NCBI GenBank assembly: GCA_037576195.1
Contig: CM075103.1
Location: 3,534,001-3,598,000, forward strand
Source: Phytoseiulus persimilis
Lineage: Eukaryota; Arthropoda; Arachnida; Mesostigmata; Phytoseiidae
Direction: 5' to 3'
Length of the DNA stretch: 64,000 bases
Shown: in pieces, positions 33,990 through 47,500 of the stretch
Position numbering within the stretch: position 1 is the first letter of the stretch
Layout: every line of letters begins with the position of its first letter
Translations under genes and position numbers: made by a program
Notes under the pieces: generated by a model
Told to the model about the DNA's origin: nothing
Seen by the model: only the letters and a program-made list of their open reading frames with translations
Databases searched by the model: none

Positions 33990-35225
33990 GCTGATACTGT
34001 CGGCTGTTTCCTTCTGCGCTAGTCTGACGATAATCTCTCCGGGAACGAGACGAAAACACGCCGCCCGTACGCACGACGGCCACCAGCTGTTTCACTCCAG
34101 CACTGAGACGGTAGCTGGTGTTCGGAGGAATTTCACTTGTACCGAAACTGATGAATCACTGCGGGGCTCACACCGGTTTTCCCTTTGGCTCACCGAGCGG
34201 GGCACATGCGGAACGAGACACTTCCGTATGCGCGCTTTAGGGTTAGGAGGAGTTGGAGGACAACGAGGTTAGAGTCAGCGACTTCCAGCACTCCACATGG
34301 CGCTACGGGAACCGACAGGCCACGTGTGAGCTCAGAGCTCAAGGCAAACCGCTCTCTGCACTGCCGCCGCCGCCGCTGAACCGGGAGGGTAAGGGTAGAA
34401 AGCGGCCGTCCTGAGAGAGAGGGACCAACGAACGAAAGAAGGAAGGCAGGAGAAAGGAAGGAAGAAAGGGGACCGGACTGCAACCGAGTCGGCCAGTGTC
34501 ATCGAAGTTGTCCACGGGGCTCGTCGATAGCCGGGAGCCCCAATCATGCGAGCGTTCCTCGGAGCCCGCCGTTTTTCTCCGAGCGATTGTCGTTTTCGTT
34601 TTGGACTTTGGGTCGCACTTCCTATCCCGCTGATTCGTTCTTCATCGAATCGGAGAGGTATAATTGTTGCGCGATCGATATGAAACGGAACGGTTTGGGT
34701 CCAGGAACCGATAAAAAAATGACGGATCGTCCTCTGTTCAGACTGCGAATCATTAATGTCCAGCACTCGGTGATGATGAATCGTCTCGAATTCAGTTATT
34801 TTGCGATTGCTCGATTCCTAGACGATATCCGGGCTGAATGATCCAGCTCCGACGCTGTTGCGACGGCTTCTGTACCGCGGTTGGATGTTCCTTTTTTCAT
34901 GAATTGTCCACAGGAACAGAGTTTGAGTTTCGGAGCCGCGCCACGGGCGATCGATCGGAAGCACTTTTGACAATGCAAAGCAGGGCAGAAGCTCTCGCTG
35001 ATGGCATCGTTGGACGCAGCCCACACTGCGATAAGGTTTAATAGTCATAAGGCAGAGAGCGTTGGGAAAGATCGAGAGCGCCCTTGCTCGGTGAGGAAAA
35101 ACAGGCGACACCGGAACTTCAGAAACCAAGACTTGGATCGGCTGCTCGAGTCACTATTCCGGTCAAAAGCCCCGTTTATTTTCGCCATCGTCTCCTTTCG
35201 GGGATGTTGATCGAATTTGTTTCAG

Positions 35226-35342
35226 GAGCTCCTCGATGAACAAACGCAGCCGCTCACTTGTTCGGGTCCTATCTTTCGTTTTCTATCTGGAGCTCCGAGT
35301 CGGGGACAAGGCAAGCTCCCGGGACACAGACCGAAGCTCCGG
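35226..35342 (+). CDS. Candidate internal exon, unknown gene
   Basis: 117 nt, exactly 39 codons, phase 0 to 0, between acceptor GAATTTGTTTCAG and donor CGG|GTGAGC. It encodes ELLDEQTQPLTCSGPIFRFL, then SGAPSRGQGKLPGHRPKLR. No family is recognised. The symmetric phase and good splice sites are the only evidence. Confidence 0.2.
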
Positions 35343-38300
35343 GTGAGCACCCAAGGAAGAAGAATGAGCCGGGGCTCGATGCGTGATCTTTTGTTGGACT
35401 ATCCGAAATAGATAGTCACTACAACAGGAATCTCAGAGCGCGTTCACCCTGCCGCCAATCGAAGGTGGGCTCGCGTTTGATCTCCGGGACCGATTGGATC
35501 GAGCGACCTGAACAGCATTGCCGAGACCCTCGTCGAAAAATCCAAACGCTCAATACAAACATCGAGGCTCAGCCCCTCCTGCCCACTCTGGGAGGAGATA
35601 AACGTCGAGGAGAGACGCTCCTCCACAAACAAACTGCGTCGAGAAATATTTCCCGTCATCCTCTGCTCTCGTCGCTTTGGAGCGCGCTGAGGGATCCGAA
35701 TCGCATTCGGTGTTACTTTGAAAGTGAGGTTTCGAATGAAATCGAGACTCGAATCTCGAACTCAAACGATCCCTAGCTCCGAGACGATGTTTGATAGGAT
35801 CTCCGGAGTTGTAGTGCTGCTCGTCGTCGTGAGCGAAGTTCGGCCACAGAGTAACGCTCTCAAAAAAGATTCCCTTGAACCTAAGGCGACGGTAGCGGGC
35901 TCACTTGAGACATGAGCGGCTCTTGCCAGAGTTGAAACACACGGCGCAGAAAGTTCCCGTTTCCGGCAACGATTCTCCCTGGTCGTTCCGCCTAACGAAA
36001 TGATGGAAAGCAACAGACTCACGGTCCTCCAGCGTCAATTATCGCCCTACTTTCGCGGGTTGCTCGTGGCTTCCATCGGAAAGTGTTTCGGATTTGTTTC
36101 CATCTCATGGGTGGGAGGCGCACTGTGTCGTTTGTGCTCATTGTGTCAGATTCGATGGTCTCTCCTCCCTCGCATACGTGGAAACCGCAGCTCGAAGCAT
36201 TCGGCGCCAGCGAATGGACAACGAACCACTCGGTTCACTCGGCACCGTATGACCCGCAGAATAATGGAATCATGGAAGGCAAAACCGGAACTTACTAGGT
36301 TATGCGGAACAGACTCCAAAGAGAATCATGCGGCTGGGTCCAAAGACATACCTCGGAGGAAATTCAGCGAGCGCACAATTCGATGTGGCCTCGGGAAGCG
36401 TTTCGAGTGTTCGTATATTCTATTTGGATGAAATGCAACTGAGAACTTCTCATCAATGGTTCAGGGCGCATCGAAGGCCGCGGCATTCTTCCATTGAACC
36501 AGAGAGAACCCTTGTCACTAGACAGAACGAGCAACAGAACGGGCGCGCGGCTAGAGCAACCGACGCGTCGGGTCAGCAGAGAATCTTGTCCGCTCTTCTA
36601 TTCGAGAACTGAACATGGTTCCTAAATAATGCTCTTTTGTTCTGCGCTTTTCCGAGTGAACCAGCCTCAGAACCAAGGCGGCAGATACGAGCGGACCGAA
36701 ACGTCTCACTCTTTCTCCCGCAACCAATGAATGACTTGTTCTCCAGCGGCTTCCCGGCAATGAGCGGTCAGCGATTGTTGGGGAAAACCTTCTGTGATCC
36801 TCGGGTAGAGGAGGGAGAACGCAGCAACCCGACGATGAGATCTGAATTCCCAAACTCGTGCTCTCTCTTGCCAACCAAACGCGCGAATAGTACGCTTGAA
36901 CAGGAAAGTCGGGTCGCACTGTTGTTCCGTATGCTGTCATGACACCAAGGAAGAAGACCGAGAGTGACAGAGAAGCTCGAGGTTACCTGCGTCTGGAACG
37001 ATGGAATCTTTCGTTTTCTCATTCTGATGACTCGAGTATTTCAGGATTCTCGTTTGATGGACAAAATGAAACTCAAAATTGCGTTCCGATGAATTTGTCC
37101 ACCGGAGGCGCTTTTGTCCGACGACAGCAGACTCGTTCATGTCGTGCTTCGACGAATGGATGTAGATGCTTCCTCTATCCAATCAAGCCGCTTGCGTCAG
37201 GCATGGAAATATTCGAGCGGGCTCGCCAACAAACACTCTCTACCTTCCCATATAAATATCTCACAGTAAGTGACGCTCAAGATGAGCTCAAGCGCGTCGG
37301 CTGTGACGAGGTTGATATAACTCTTTTAGTGTATCACAGGTCCTTCCTGCGTGGGGATCAATCATTTCGAGCAACCTACCGAAGGAACACAGGCTTCCCA
37401 GACGATCGAGGACGTATGGAGGCATCTCAAGCCTCCCAGGCGAAATTCAGACATACGTTGTTCCTTGGCTCAGATGGTATTCATTTTGCGGTAGTCTCGG
37501 GCGTTGTTGAAGCTTTCAGGCGCCGATGTAATGATCTGTCACACTTGCTTGCGAATCATTCTACGACTAGAACAATCGTTCGAATGTGCCAAACGGAGGG
37601 AAGGAGGACTCGATCTAGCGGACTCCACAATCATTCCCTATTTCGGTGAATGGGATGGATCCCATCGATACGTGAGGTCGGTATCGAAGGTCATGCTCTC
37701 CACGGGAATATGCGTCGAATGTCATCTAGGAATCCAACTCAAACCCCCCTTCGGCTCCGAAGGAACAACGGAACTCACTTACGCCTACATTCTCGCAAAA
37801 GGAAGGAATACCACGGCCCTATCACGGTGGCAGAGCAACAAGACTCGCCTGAGGCATAGCCGCCTGGTGAGTTGCTTTTGTAAGTGAAGTTTGAGAGACT
37901 TGCAGCGGCTCGACAACGTTATCGATAAACATCGCTGGCTGGACGTTGGCTGGCTAAGCCATTGTTGGCTTGAAATATCGGACCTGCCAGGGCTAGCTCG
38001 AGTGAGCGGCAAGACAACGAGCAACGGGCGACCGAGATCGACTCCGGACGACGACAACACTGTAGAATGTGCAAATCAGCATCGTGTCGATCATTGGCAT
38101 CGGTTGCCGCGTACCGTCCGCTCTCATCGGCAGAATACTCAGTTCCGGGGAACTAATAAAATCCGAAAACAACGACAGCGAAAATACTAATCGTTCACAG
38201 ATTTGCTTCGGGTGCAGTCGAGCCCGGCCGGCGGTACCTGGTCGGATAATTGATGAAGCCAGAGCTCTGTTCCGCCGAGGAATGGCAGCGTGAGCTGTCA

Positions 38301-39087
38301 TCCCGCGGCATGTGTAATGAAACATTGCGACTTCACCATCCTCATGGCTATTCCACTTTGGCTGGTTGACTGGCCGGCCATTCAGTCCGTTGGGTGGAAA
38401 AAGCCAAATTTTATCGGTAGATCTGAGCAGATTGCAGGAAAGAAGCATATTCCTCTCACGGCGTCGAGCGACGTCGGCTGCGTGAAGGGTTCGAGAGGAG
38501 GCACGCGTTCTCATCGCTGATGAGTGCATCTACGTGAGTCTCATGCTGATCCGGCGTCCATAGTGGTCGGAGCAGTGATCTAGACTCCGGCCGTGGCGGG
38601 CACGACCTCGACTCGATTCAGCCGTGCAGATGGAAGCCGAGAGAAACCTAACCCAAGTCATCGAACTCCACGGAACTCTGCTTGTAGTGGACGGCATTCA
38701 ATGACCGCAGGCTCTCCAGTCCCTCGGTTCTGTTCCCGAGGCGATGACTGATTTCCATGCTGGAGACTGGATTGGCTAGATAATTCTATTGGCGACGATT
38801 TGGGGATACAAATGAGACAGTTTCAGTACAGCGATGCTCGAAGTACGACCCTCGCAAACGAAGTATGTGCTGCTCGTTCGCTGTGATTACGGCGACATTC
38901 TCCCAGACCGAGGCCTAGAAAAGTGTGTTTTGATGTAGCTGTTCAAACACGATTTTTCACCCATCAGTGAAACACCGTAATTTCTCCAATCGGCATCTGG
39001 AGGTAAAAATCTTGAGTTCCAACCGAGGAGTGAGAATTGAGATCGTCGACATAAGGAAATCCAGAGACAGAGGGAATATGTACTCAC

Positions 39088-39153
39088 AAGTCATGGTTAT
39101 AACATCAACGCCGAGCTCAGAAGTAATGCGTGTGTCCTCATACACGGATGACC
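39088..39153 (-). CDS. Candidate short exon, unknown gene
   Basis: 66 nt between acceptor-like GTCTGCTTTTGGAAG and strong donor ACTT|GTGAGT. One frame reads SSVYEDTRITSELGVDVITM. No family is recognised. Confidence 0.15.
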
Positions 39154-41989
39154 CTTCCAAAAGCAGACGTGTCGACCGGTGCAGTCACGCGCTTGTTTGC
39201 GACGTCATGTACTTCCATATCGTTCACCTAACAATGTGCGACCCTCAACAGAATCGGCCCTGGAAAATTTTGACCGCTGCATTTTCTTGGCGACGACGGC
39301 GAGGAATCAAACCTGTGGAACTCCCAAAGACCAGCAGTCTTGGGGATGCACAGCGATGATGTTTGAAGTTCCGGCGTCGACTAATTCTATACCTCCCACC
39401 TATGCCGAATCAAGTGGACTCATGAGTTGTCCGGAGACTCCGAAATCCGCGACTTTTCGCAGAATTTCCTTTTTCCTACCAATTCCAGCCTTCTATGGCG
39501 ACACAGTTTTGACGATGAAATTTCGCTGATATTTTTCTTGGAAGTCGGAAAAATTCCCTTTTTTTCAGGGCACCGTGGTATCGAGATTCTCCAGCGAATA
39601 ACAGAGCATGAGAGCGATCGGCCGAGAAATCGGCGAGGCTCCCCGAAAAAGCTCTTGTGTGTCGGAGCGTGCCGATCAACAGCGGCGCTGCAGAGAGGTC
39701 CTCCAGCTGATATGCCGGTGTTTTACGCGATGACAGACGCTCGATAAAGGACCTTCCAGCGCACAGTTTGCTATGTCGGACCAATCAGCTTTGACTTGTG
39801 ATACTTGTCCCGTTTTCATGATGTTTTCCGGGTCAACTTCGATGGCTCATGCGTTCTGTCGACCCGACGAGAGAACCCAGATTCTCCGAGTCTCTGCCAC
39901 ATCCTAGCTCACTATGACAAAGTTTCGCTGCATAAGAAACATGAGTGAATGCATTTTTTCTGATTATCTGGAACGAATGACTGCCTCTGAGACGGAGACT
40001 TTCAAGTTCCGAAAGCCCGGATCCTGCGACACGTGAGTCATGGATAGGATGTTTCGAGCCTTAATGGCTTGCTGAAGCGAGGCTGATGCGTCGACCCTCA
40101 GTTCATGTCCGCGCGATGTCTATCGGAACGTGCCTGACTTGTGAAGTTTCAACAGGTCGCCTTTCGCCTAGTTGCTGGAGTCGGAACATGGACGCCCACA
40201 GGGTCAGAGTGGGTCTCGAGCTACCAACAGTCGCTCCTCAACAAGTACTCGACCCTGTGAATCTGTGTGGACCGCATTATGGCACAGATGTTCGACACAG
40301 AAAAGTTGCGAAGCAAAACACTCGAAGAGAATAGTGTTTCCAGAGCCGGATCGCGTGAAGTCCTCTATAGAGCCTCTTCCAGAAAACAAAACTTCGCGGA
40401 AACAGCGTTCTTCAGTCCTGTTCGGAACGTCATAAATCTCTGAGGCCGAGCTGATCCGGCCAGTGTTATGGGAGAGAAACGAAGTGTAAAATCGTGCATC
40501 TCGACCCTGGCCGCTCGTGAGAAGATTCAGACTTGTTTAGCCAGGACGAAGCACGCCATTTCACTCTCAGAGCTCTAGCCGCACATCTTCCTGGCTTGCT
40601 CGCTCATCAACCACTGCGCAGCCTCGGTTGTTACGAATCTTGTTATTACGTTTGATATCCCTTGACGGAGCTTGGGAGCGTCTTTTTTCGCGAAGAACCG
40701 TCGGATCCGAGTTCAATGACCATCTTATGTCTAGTGATGCTCATCTGAGAATTGGTTGGGTCATCGAGTCATGAGAAAACCGCCCTGGGAGTGAGGCCTT
40801 GAGCTTCCCGGAAATGCTCGAAATTCTTCTCGGCGAAAGTTCGAATCCCGAGGTTACTTCCAATCCAGTGGAGGGAACTTGACACTCAGCCTGAGCGATG
40901 AACTCACGTGGACTTCGACGATATTCAACTCTGATATCACATCCGGAACTCCTCCGATCCGAGTTCCGGGTCCGCGGCAATCGGAGCTACGAGAATCTCT
41001 CGCCAGGGCCGATCCGAAATCGTTTCAATCTCGTGTAGACACTCGAGAGCTCCGTCGCAAGTCGGAAACTCCAAGTGTCTAAAATGAAATTCCTTTTTCC
41101 CGGAGAGCTTCCACCCGACCAGGCGGGATCGGTGCTGCAAGAAAGTATTCCCAGACTGTTCGAGCCCAAATTCATCGCCGGTTGCGAACTGTGCTAAGCC
41201 CCGCGGCGTCAAACTTGTGCATCCACAGCCAACGGCCACGAATCGCCGAATTCCTCAACTAATTGAAATGGGCTCAAACCATGGTAGCTCTTTCGATCTC
41301 CCTCGCTCGCCAAACATCGAGCTCGCACATCATGGACGGAGCTTGGAGTGATGTTTCGCTCGAACGGTCACCTTTATTGGATCTTGATGGTTAAATGTAA
41401 CGATGTCGACGGACTCGTCTCCCTCCGAGGGGCCTGTGGCCACTGGTGGGGCCTCAAGCTTCGCGGCCCCCGAGCGCCAGACTCCGACTCGTGATCGATC
41501 TGATCTCCAGAGATGACTCGGTGGTTTCCGCTCCATAAATTAATCGCGCGGCCGTAGACTCCGTCGCATGTTGGCGCACACTGAGCTCAGACCGAGCGCT
41601 TGCCAGATGAGGTTCCTGCGGCATGAGCAAAGTCAGAGCTGTCGTTGGCTCGGTGCTGGAAGCGAGCAGCGATCAAACGCGCGTGAGAGTATACGCGGCA
41701 CGAACATTGAGGCTCTCGATCGAGGCAACTTTTCTCCTGCGGTCATGGGGCGCGGGTCCCGATTCCCGAAAACCCGAAACGTCGAGACCTGTTTCCCTCG
41801 TCGAAAGCAGCTGAGACTTCTATGACGAGCACCGAGCCTGACTAGGGAGGCGTATCCGACAGCACCGGCATGCCGATGAGCAGTCAGCCTACGCATAGGG
41901 AGAATCAGGAAAATTCCCAATCGATGCTGGGCGTGAGCTCCATCCTGGCAGTCTCCACTTCACATGCATTCTTCATCGTAAGACCGATC

Positions 41990-43080
41990 GAGACCTTCTC
42001 GGAACTTTTGAAGACTGAGGAAATGTCAGAGTCTAGGGAAATAATGAACTGTCGAACCGATTCTGTATTCTATCATTACCGAACCCCTTCAATCAATATG
42101 GAGCAACCACCTAAGATAAAGGAGTTCTCATTTTATGGAAGCAATACGGAAAGACCCTCTGGTAATAAATCATTCGGCGGAACGGGTATCCCTATGCGAT
42201 CCGCCTCGGATGACGCACACGGATCTGGACCAACAGAGGGGGAGATTTCTTTGCTCTAGGGACTGAGATAAATGGGCAGCAGTGGACCGTTATCTCTTTA
42301 TACCATTACCGATGTAGATTGGAATAACGGCCAATTTTAGCGAATTTGCAACATCATTCGTAAGAATGTATTTGACAGCAAGTCGTTGATGACTTGGGAC
42401 ATGAATGCCCACATATAACAGCCTGCCTGGAGATTGGACGGTTTGGGCACACTCCTAGCGGAGCCAGCCCACGAACGCGACCTCACGAATATGATTTTCT
42501 GGGAGAGATGTATAAGATAGACCATCCGGAAACAAGCTGGTGACGCCTCAACACTCGATTATTTACGATGCAATGAACCCTGGATGTGATCGACATGCAC
42601 ATAGACGAGTACAAAGAAATCCTTCGTGGGAATGAGTTCAACCTCATAACTATACAGGTAGGTAGGGGTAAGGGCAAGTTCATCAAAGAAGGTACGAGTA
42701 GAGTGGTAGTGTGGAAGAAAGCAGCAAAAATTATATCAGACCAATTGGACACTCGGATCCGATCAGTGGGATTGGCGACATGTGCACTGATAGACACCGT
42801 TATAGCTGCAATCACCAAATCCACCAGACTCGTGAATCTTGACACAAAACGAAAATGTTCTCCACTGAACTATGTCACTCGACTGCAAACAGATGGAAGC
42901 AAAATCGTGCATGGAGAAAAGCGCGACTTAACGGAGAGGACGTGGTCGTAGCTAGACAACCCTACAAAACGGCTCAGGAGGCATTTCGTACCGAAGTCAA
43001 GCGGTCGCTATACATTAGAGCTCGAAACATTCACGATTGAATAATGAGAGCAACCGGGCAAGCCAAATTATATGATCTGA
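41990..43080 (+). mobile_element. Decayed LINE (non-LTR retrotransposon) endonuclease region
   Basis: Plus-strand fragments in order resemble the apurinic-type endonuclease and linker of a LINE ORF2. They are PPKIKEFSFYGSNTERPSGN with FGGTGI (frame 2, 42105-42190), WDMNAHI (the GDFNAH-like motif, 42395-42415), LDYLRCNE (42554-42577) then, after a frameshift, VIDMHIDEYKEILRG (from 42583). A linker follows (IAAITKSTRLVNLDTKRKCS), then EVKRSLYIRARNIHD in the third frame. Several stops and at least two frameshifts show it is dead. Reverse transcriptase motifs were not found downstream. The flanks are AT-richer than the rest of the window. Confidence 0.5.
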
Positions 43081-44150
43081 ATTACCCTAGAATCTGGGAG
43101 ATAAGAGGCTACTTGTTTGACTGAGAACATTACTGGATCTTTTTCTCTGTCCACTTGTGTGAATCTCGATGATTTTGCGGAATGAAACAACGCTCCGACC
43201 ATTACGGAAAAATGCTGAATCTTGATAATTCAATGATGACTTCTAATTCTGGGTATAATTATGGTTGGAAAAATGGTATCTTCCATATCAGATTTGGGGG
43301 TTTATGGTCTGCGAATGAGAATTATGTGGGAAAGACCGAGTGAAAAATTGAGGGGGATTCAGGACAGCAGATAAAAGGGGCGAGGGGTCCATCCGATTCG
43401 ACTCTCTGAAGAGCGGAGTGATGGTATCCGCTGAACCATTTCCGGATCATAATTTAGATCGACACCTACAGATACAAGGGGAGCCAATACATATGATTAA
43501 ATCCTGAAAGTATTACTCACGGATCGGAAATCGGTCGAAATTTGATATTTATTGCGACATTGGAATAAGGTGATGGATTAGGAGATCGAAAGACTCAAAG
43601 CGAGTACGCTCGGAGGTCTGAAGTGTCCAAATCCTTCGGGAAGCCACTGCAATACCACGGCGGACTTACTGCAATTTAGTAATCACCATGCCCAGAAGGC
43701 TAAGAAACCTCATCGGAGTTAGACAAAGAGATTCGTGGAGTTGGGCAATGAGCATACCAGCTCCTTAGTTTCCATGACGACCACCAGCAAAATCATGTAT
43801 TTCGAGAATCAGATAAATTCATGTGTATGGCCCCGAATGGTACTCATAGCCACAGCCTTGCGCTGTGGACAGACCCTCGATAAATAGAGATGCAAATCCG
43901 CATTCGTGCCTCTCCTCGTGCTCCAAGACACGTTCCTGTGCCTCACATGAAGCGGATTTCCTTAGAAGTCTGAGAGATTGACAGAACTCCATCTCTTCCG
44001 CGCCCCTAACTCTTATGGGGCGAGATTTCGTTGCCGAGACAGAATTGAATCTCCGATACAAACACGGATACGGACGAGATTTCAACTACGATCGTGGACT
44101 CCCAAGATCTCTAGGGCGTTCATTAGTTTGTGAAACGAAATTAGTTTATT
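43081..44150. other. AT-richer stretch after the LINE fragment
   Basis: It may be the degraded continuation of the LINE. I could not identify reverse transcriptase motifs (F/YADD) in any frame. Confidence 0.35.
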
Positions 44151-44463
44151 TTGTGTTCAAGAATACGGGAAACATCAACTACGGTCTCACGCCTCTCAGC
44201 TCTGCCCCCAACCTGGATACGCCACTGTGAGCGGTATACGTCACAGAAGTCTGAATGGAGAGACTGATCTTCATGCTGGTCGAGAAACTCACTACCCAAC
44301 ACTCGACCTTTGCCCACATGCCCTCCGCTCATCCGTGGTTTCACGGGACAAGCCCTGTCCGCCTGCGGCTTCTTAATCTGGATCGTTTCGTGATCCTCCG
44401 CGCTCGACATGGAAGCAATGGCTGCTGCTCCACTGGGCAGGGGGGGTTTCCGGGATTCCAGGC

Positions 44464-44518
44464 TTTCGGTATTCCGAGTTCCGGGAGTTTGGTATTCCGA
44501 GTTTTCGGTATTCCGAGT
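44464..44518 (+). repeat. Three-copy TTTCGGTATTCCGAGT repeat
   Basis: Copies occur at 44464-44479, 44488-44502 (one base shorter) and 44503-44518, preceded by GGGGTTTCCGGGATTCC. The TTTCGGG style recalls the GACCCCGAAA arrays at 20-21 kb. Confidence 0.7.
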
Positions 44519-47500
44519 GCACACCAGAGAACGCTCTCGAAGTTATCGATGAACCTTTGTTTGCTCTCCGGGAGTTACAGCCAGGACCGCCGCCAAGACT
44601 CAGTATCCGGTCTATCACCATGCGGGAGGCAGTGACACGTTGGATGAGAGCAAAAATCGCGGTTTGCTTCGCTGGTGGCCAAGTCGGAGGCCAGGAAGAG
44701 CATGAGTGCTGGCATAGATCCTGAGTCGTAGCCAGAGAATGAGGCAGTCTTTGAGCTCCATCCAAAGCAGCCGTTGGCCACCAGGCTTAGCTTCGCATTT
44801 CCCTCCAGGAGGTAATGTCTGCGGACGAGGCATGAGTTGACCGTTCGGTTCCCATGCGAGCGAGCGATGGAGGTATTCGGGTCGACGATTGCGGTAGTGA
44901 AGCTCGGTTTGGCCTCGTCGGGGAGTCTGGGACGGGCTAGGCAATTGAGAAAAAACTGTCCCCCGAGGGCCAATAACCACGCCTGCATTGGGACCGGTCA
45001 GGAAAAGAAGCTTCGGATCACCTCGGAGCGTTCATGGGCCTTTCCACTCGTGAGCATGCGATCCTAGAATCGGTATGTCGAAACCCAAGTTCCGTGCCCC
45101 AAGTTCTCAATCCATGTGACTACACTTGCATACATATCCGAGAGTAACAGGCCATGCGTATCGACCGACAGGTACGCAAACAAAGCCGCATTGGAAGCCG
45201 GCGTTGCTCATCTGCTTCGAATAAGGACTCCCAGCGCAGCGATGCGATCTCACACGTTTAAAAGACATAGGAGTTTTCATTGGAGCGAACCTCGTTCCGA
45301 TATCCTATATATAGTGTCCCCGCACCGACACTGCTCCCGAGCGAGTTAGGGGTTAACGAGATAGAAGACAGAAGGGAAGACAGAAGAAAACTTCATTGGC
45401 GAGGTTTGTGCTAGGCAAAGTGAGCGTAAGTTCCAATCCAAATAATTGGATTGTCCTCGAGACTGGTTTTACCCGCAAATCGTTCAGAGCGAAAGAGGGC
45501 CGGTCGGCGTACGCCAGGTGGGCCGGACGGATGCGAATCTAGCAACTTTAAAACAACTTCTCCATCAGAGATTGCTTCTCGACGCCGACATCGAGACCCG
45601 TTCGGCTGCGCACCTCGCGTACCCGCACCTCAGCGCAGTTCGAAGGATCACGTCGCTTAACACTTGATGGATGGATTGTTCGGGATGGATGAATTGGTAG
45701 ACGACAGCGGGGAGGCAAAAGGGGATGAGCTGGGGACAAGGACTCCCGTTTGTGTTCCTTGCGGCTGCGGTAGAGCTCAGGGGCAAATGCTCTCGATGAA
45801 ACACGTCGGACTATGTTGTGGCAGCAATAAAACGTTTCGAGACTCTCCGCCGTGCTTTGGGATCCGGGGCAGCATCGCGAATAGAAAACATCCGATGGAA
45901 GAAGTCGGACGAGCAAGCTGCTGAGCGTATTCTGGATCTTGATGTTTCCTCTGAGACAGAGTCGATTCACGCAACCTAAGAAGTTGTAAATTATTCAACA
46001 ACACTTCAGACGCCTGGATGCAGAACCTTCAGGAGAAGCTCTCACCGAGAGCTGCCCGTTCAAATGTACTTGAACGGGTCTGGAACTCTTCAAGTGGTGA
46101 TGAAGTTTCCGAAAGATGGCTGAATCACTGTCGCCAGAGTGAGCTGTAACGTAGCGAGTGTAGCCCAACCCCATACCGAGCCCACTTGGGGTTCCCATTC
46201 CCTCCCATACAGAGATGGGATGAGGAGCAGATCTGTGTGACGACAATCAAAGATCGGCCCCACCTGCACTGAGCCAAGAACAACAGATAACACCCCGAAT
46301 CAGAACCAGAATCTACATGCGGCCGATGTGGAATGAGCTCGTGGGCCGTTGGGTATCCGACTCACATGCGCATGAGTTCACGTGCGCAGCGTGGCCATAC
46401 TAAATGCCTCGAGGCCGACAGGCGAGAAATAGAATCGGGATAAAGCCCTATCCGGAGCCATCAGGTAACTGAAGAGTCATCTAAGCATTGTGGCTGTGTT
46501 TCTTTTCCCCAGCATGCTCCCATCCGGGATGGATATCTTGAGGATGGCTTGGGCAATCCGCATTCCCGGTTGTTTCCACAAATATTCTAGAGGAACGAAC
46601 ATAATTCCAGGAATTGAACCCGGCCGTTCGTACCGCGATCGCAATCGCAAGGCAAATCTCCCACATCTCGAATCTGCGCGCGGTGTCGAACGCCATCGAG
46701 GGGGATTGCGCGTCCATTGGAAGCAAAACTTCCATTTTCCCGGAGTTCAGTGATGTACTGAAAGCGCACTAAGACAGCCACAAGAGACTTCCTCCGAGTT
46801 CGGATAAAAAGGGATAGTCAACTCGTTCGGCCTGGCGACGACCCATTGCCTCGAAGTCTGCCCCTATCGTTTCTTGCGAGCTGGAGCGGTTTCTCTCGTG
46901 GGTCAGAACGCTCAGAAATTCTCCCCATAGACAATAACAAATCATTTCGCTTACAATGTGATTCAGCCAACTTGCTCTGGATAATGAAACTCCAACCCGC
47001 GTATTTCTGAGCATCTTCGTGCTCATTTTCCGTATAAACTGCATGCCTATCCTGGATTTTCATTGCTTATTCTGCACGCCCCACACATTTTGTATTGTGT
47101 TGTGGTAATCTTCCGCGGTTTTATCTGGGGAAAGGATTGGGTAGGAGTGGGACGACTCGAATCGATCATGCTGCGGGATCGGAATACAAAGTACCTCCCA
47201 GGGGGATACCTGACTAGCAGGAAGGCTTCGAACATCCAGGGGAATGCAAACACGGCTGAAAGAGTCCCGCAATATGTTCTTATAATAAGTTCGTCAGGGC
47301 TCCCGTCCCGAGTCCGAGGGCCAGAGTCGACCGAGCTATTCTCCTTTATGTTGTACTTCCACGTCACTAGCCACGAGGAACACCCACGGGGAGGAGTTTT
47401 GCATGATGAAACGAATCGCTACGGGTTTTTATAGGAAAGTTTGGAATAATCACGGCCATTCGTGTCTACGCCGGTTATACGTGGGACTTCACCACGGCAC

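Larger units (their letters stand above)
33990..41870. other. No recognisable gene; two weak candidate exons listed separately
   Basis: The plus-strand frame 36939-37649 (236 codons) is the longest here but has low-complexity-free random-looking composition and no motif. A candidate minus-strand exon end (GGVPDVISELNIVEVH, then |GTGAGT) is near 40908. No transposon or RNA gene is recognised. Confidence 0.45.

Noticed and set aside
36939-37649. 236-codon plus-strand frame as a gene
   Set aside because: The composition is random-like with no domain, and chance frames of this size are expected in 64 kb of balanced-GC DNA.
46595-46625. tRNA-like T-arm on the minus strand (CCGGGTTCAATTCCTGG)
   Set aside because: A good isolated T-arm, but no cloverleaf upstream. 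It may be a decayed tRNA-derived fragment or chance.
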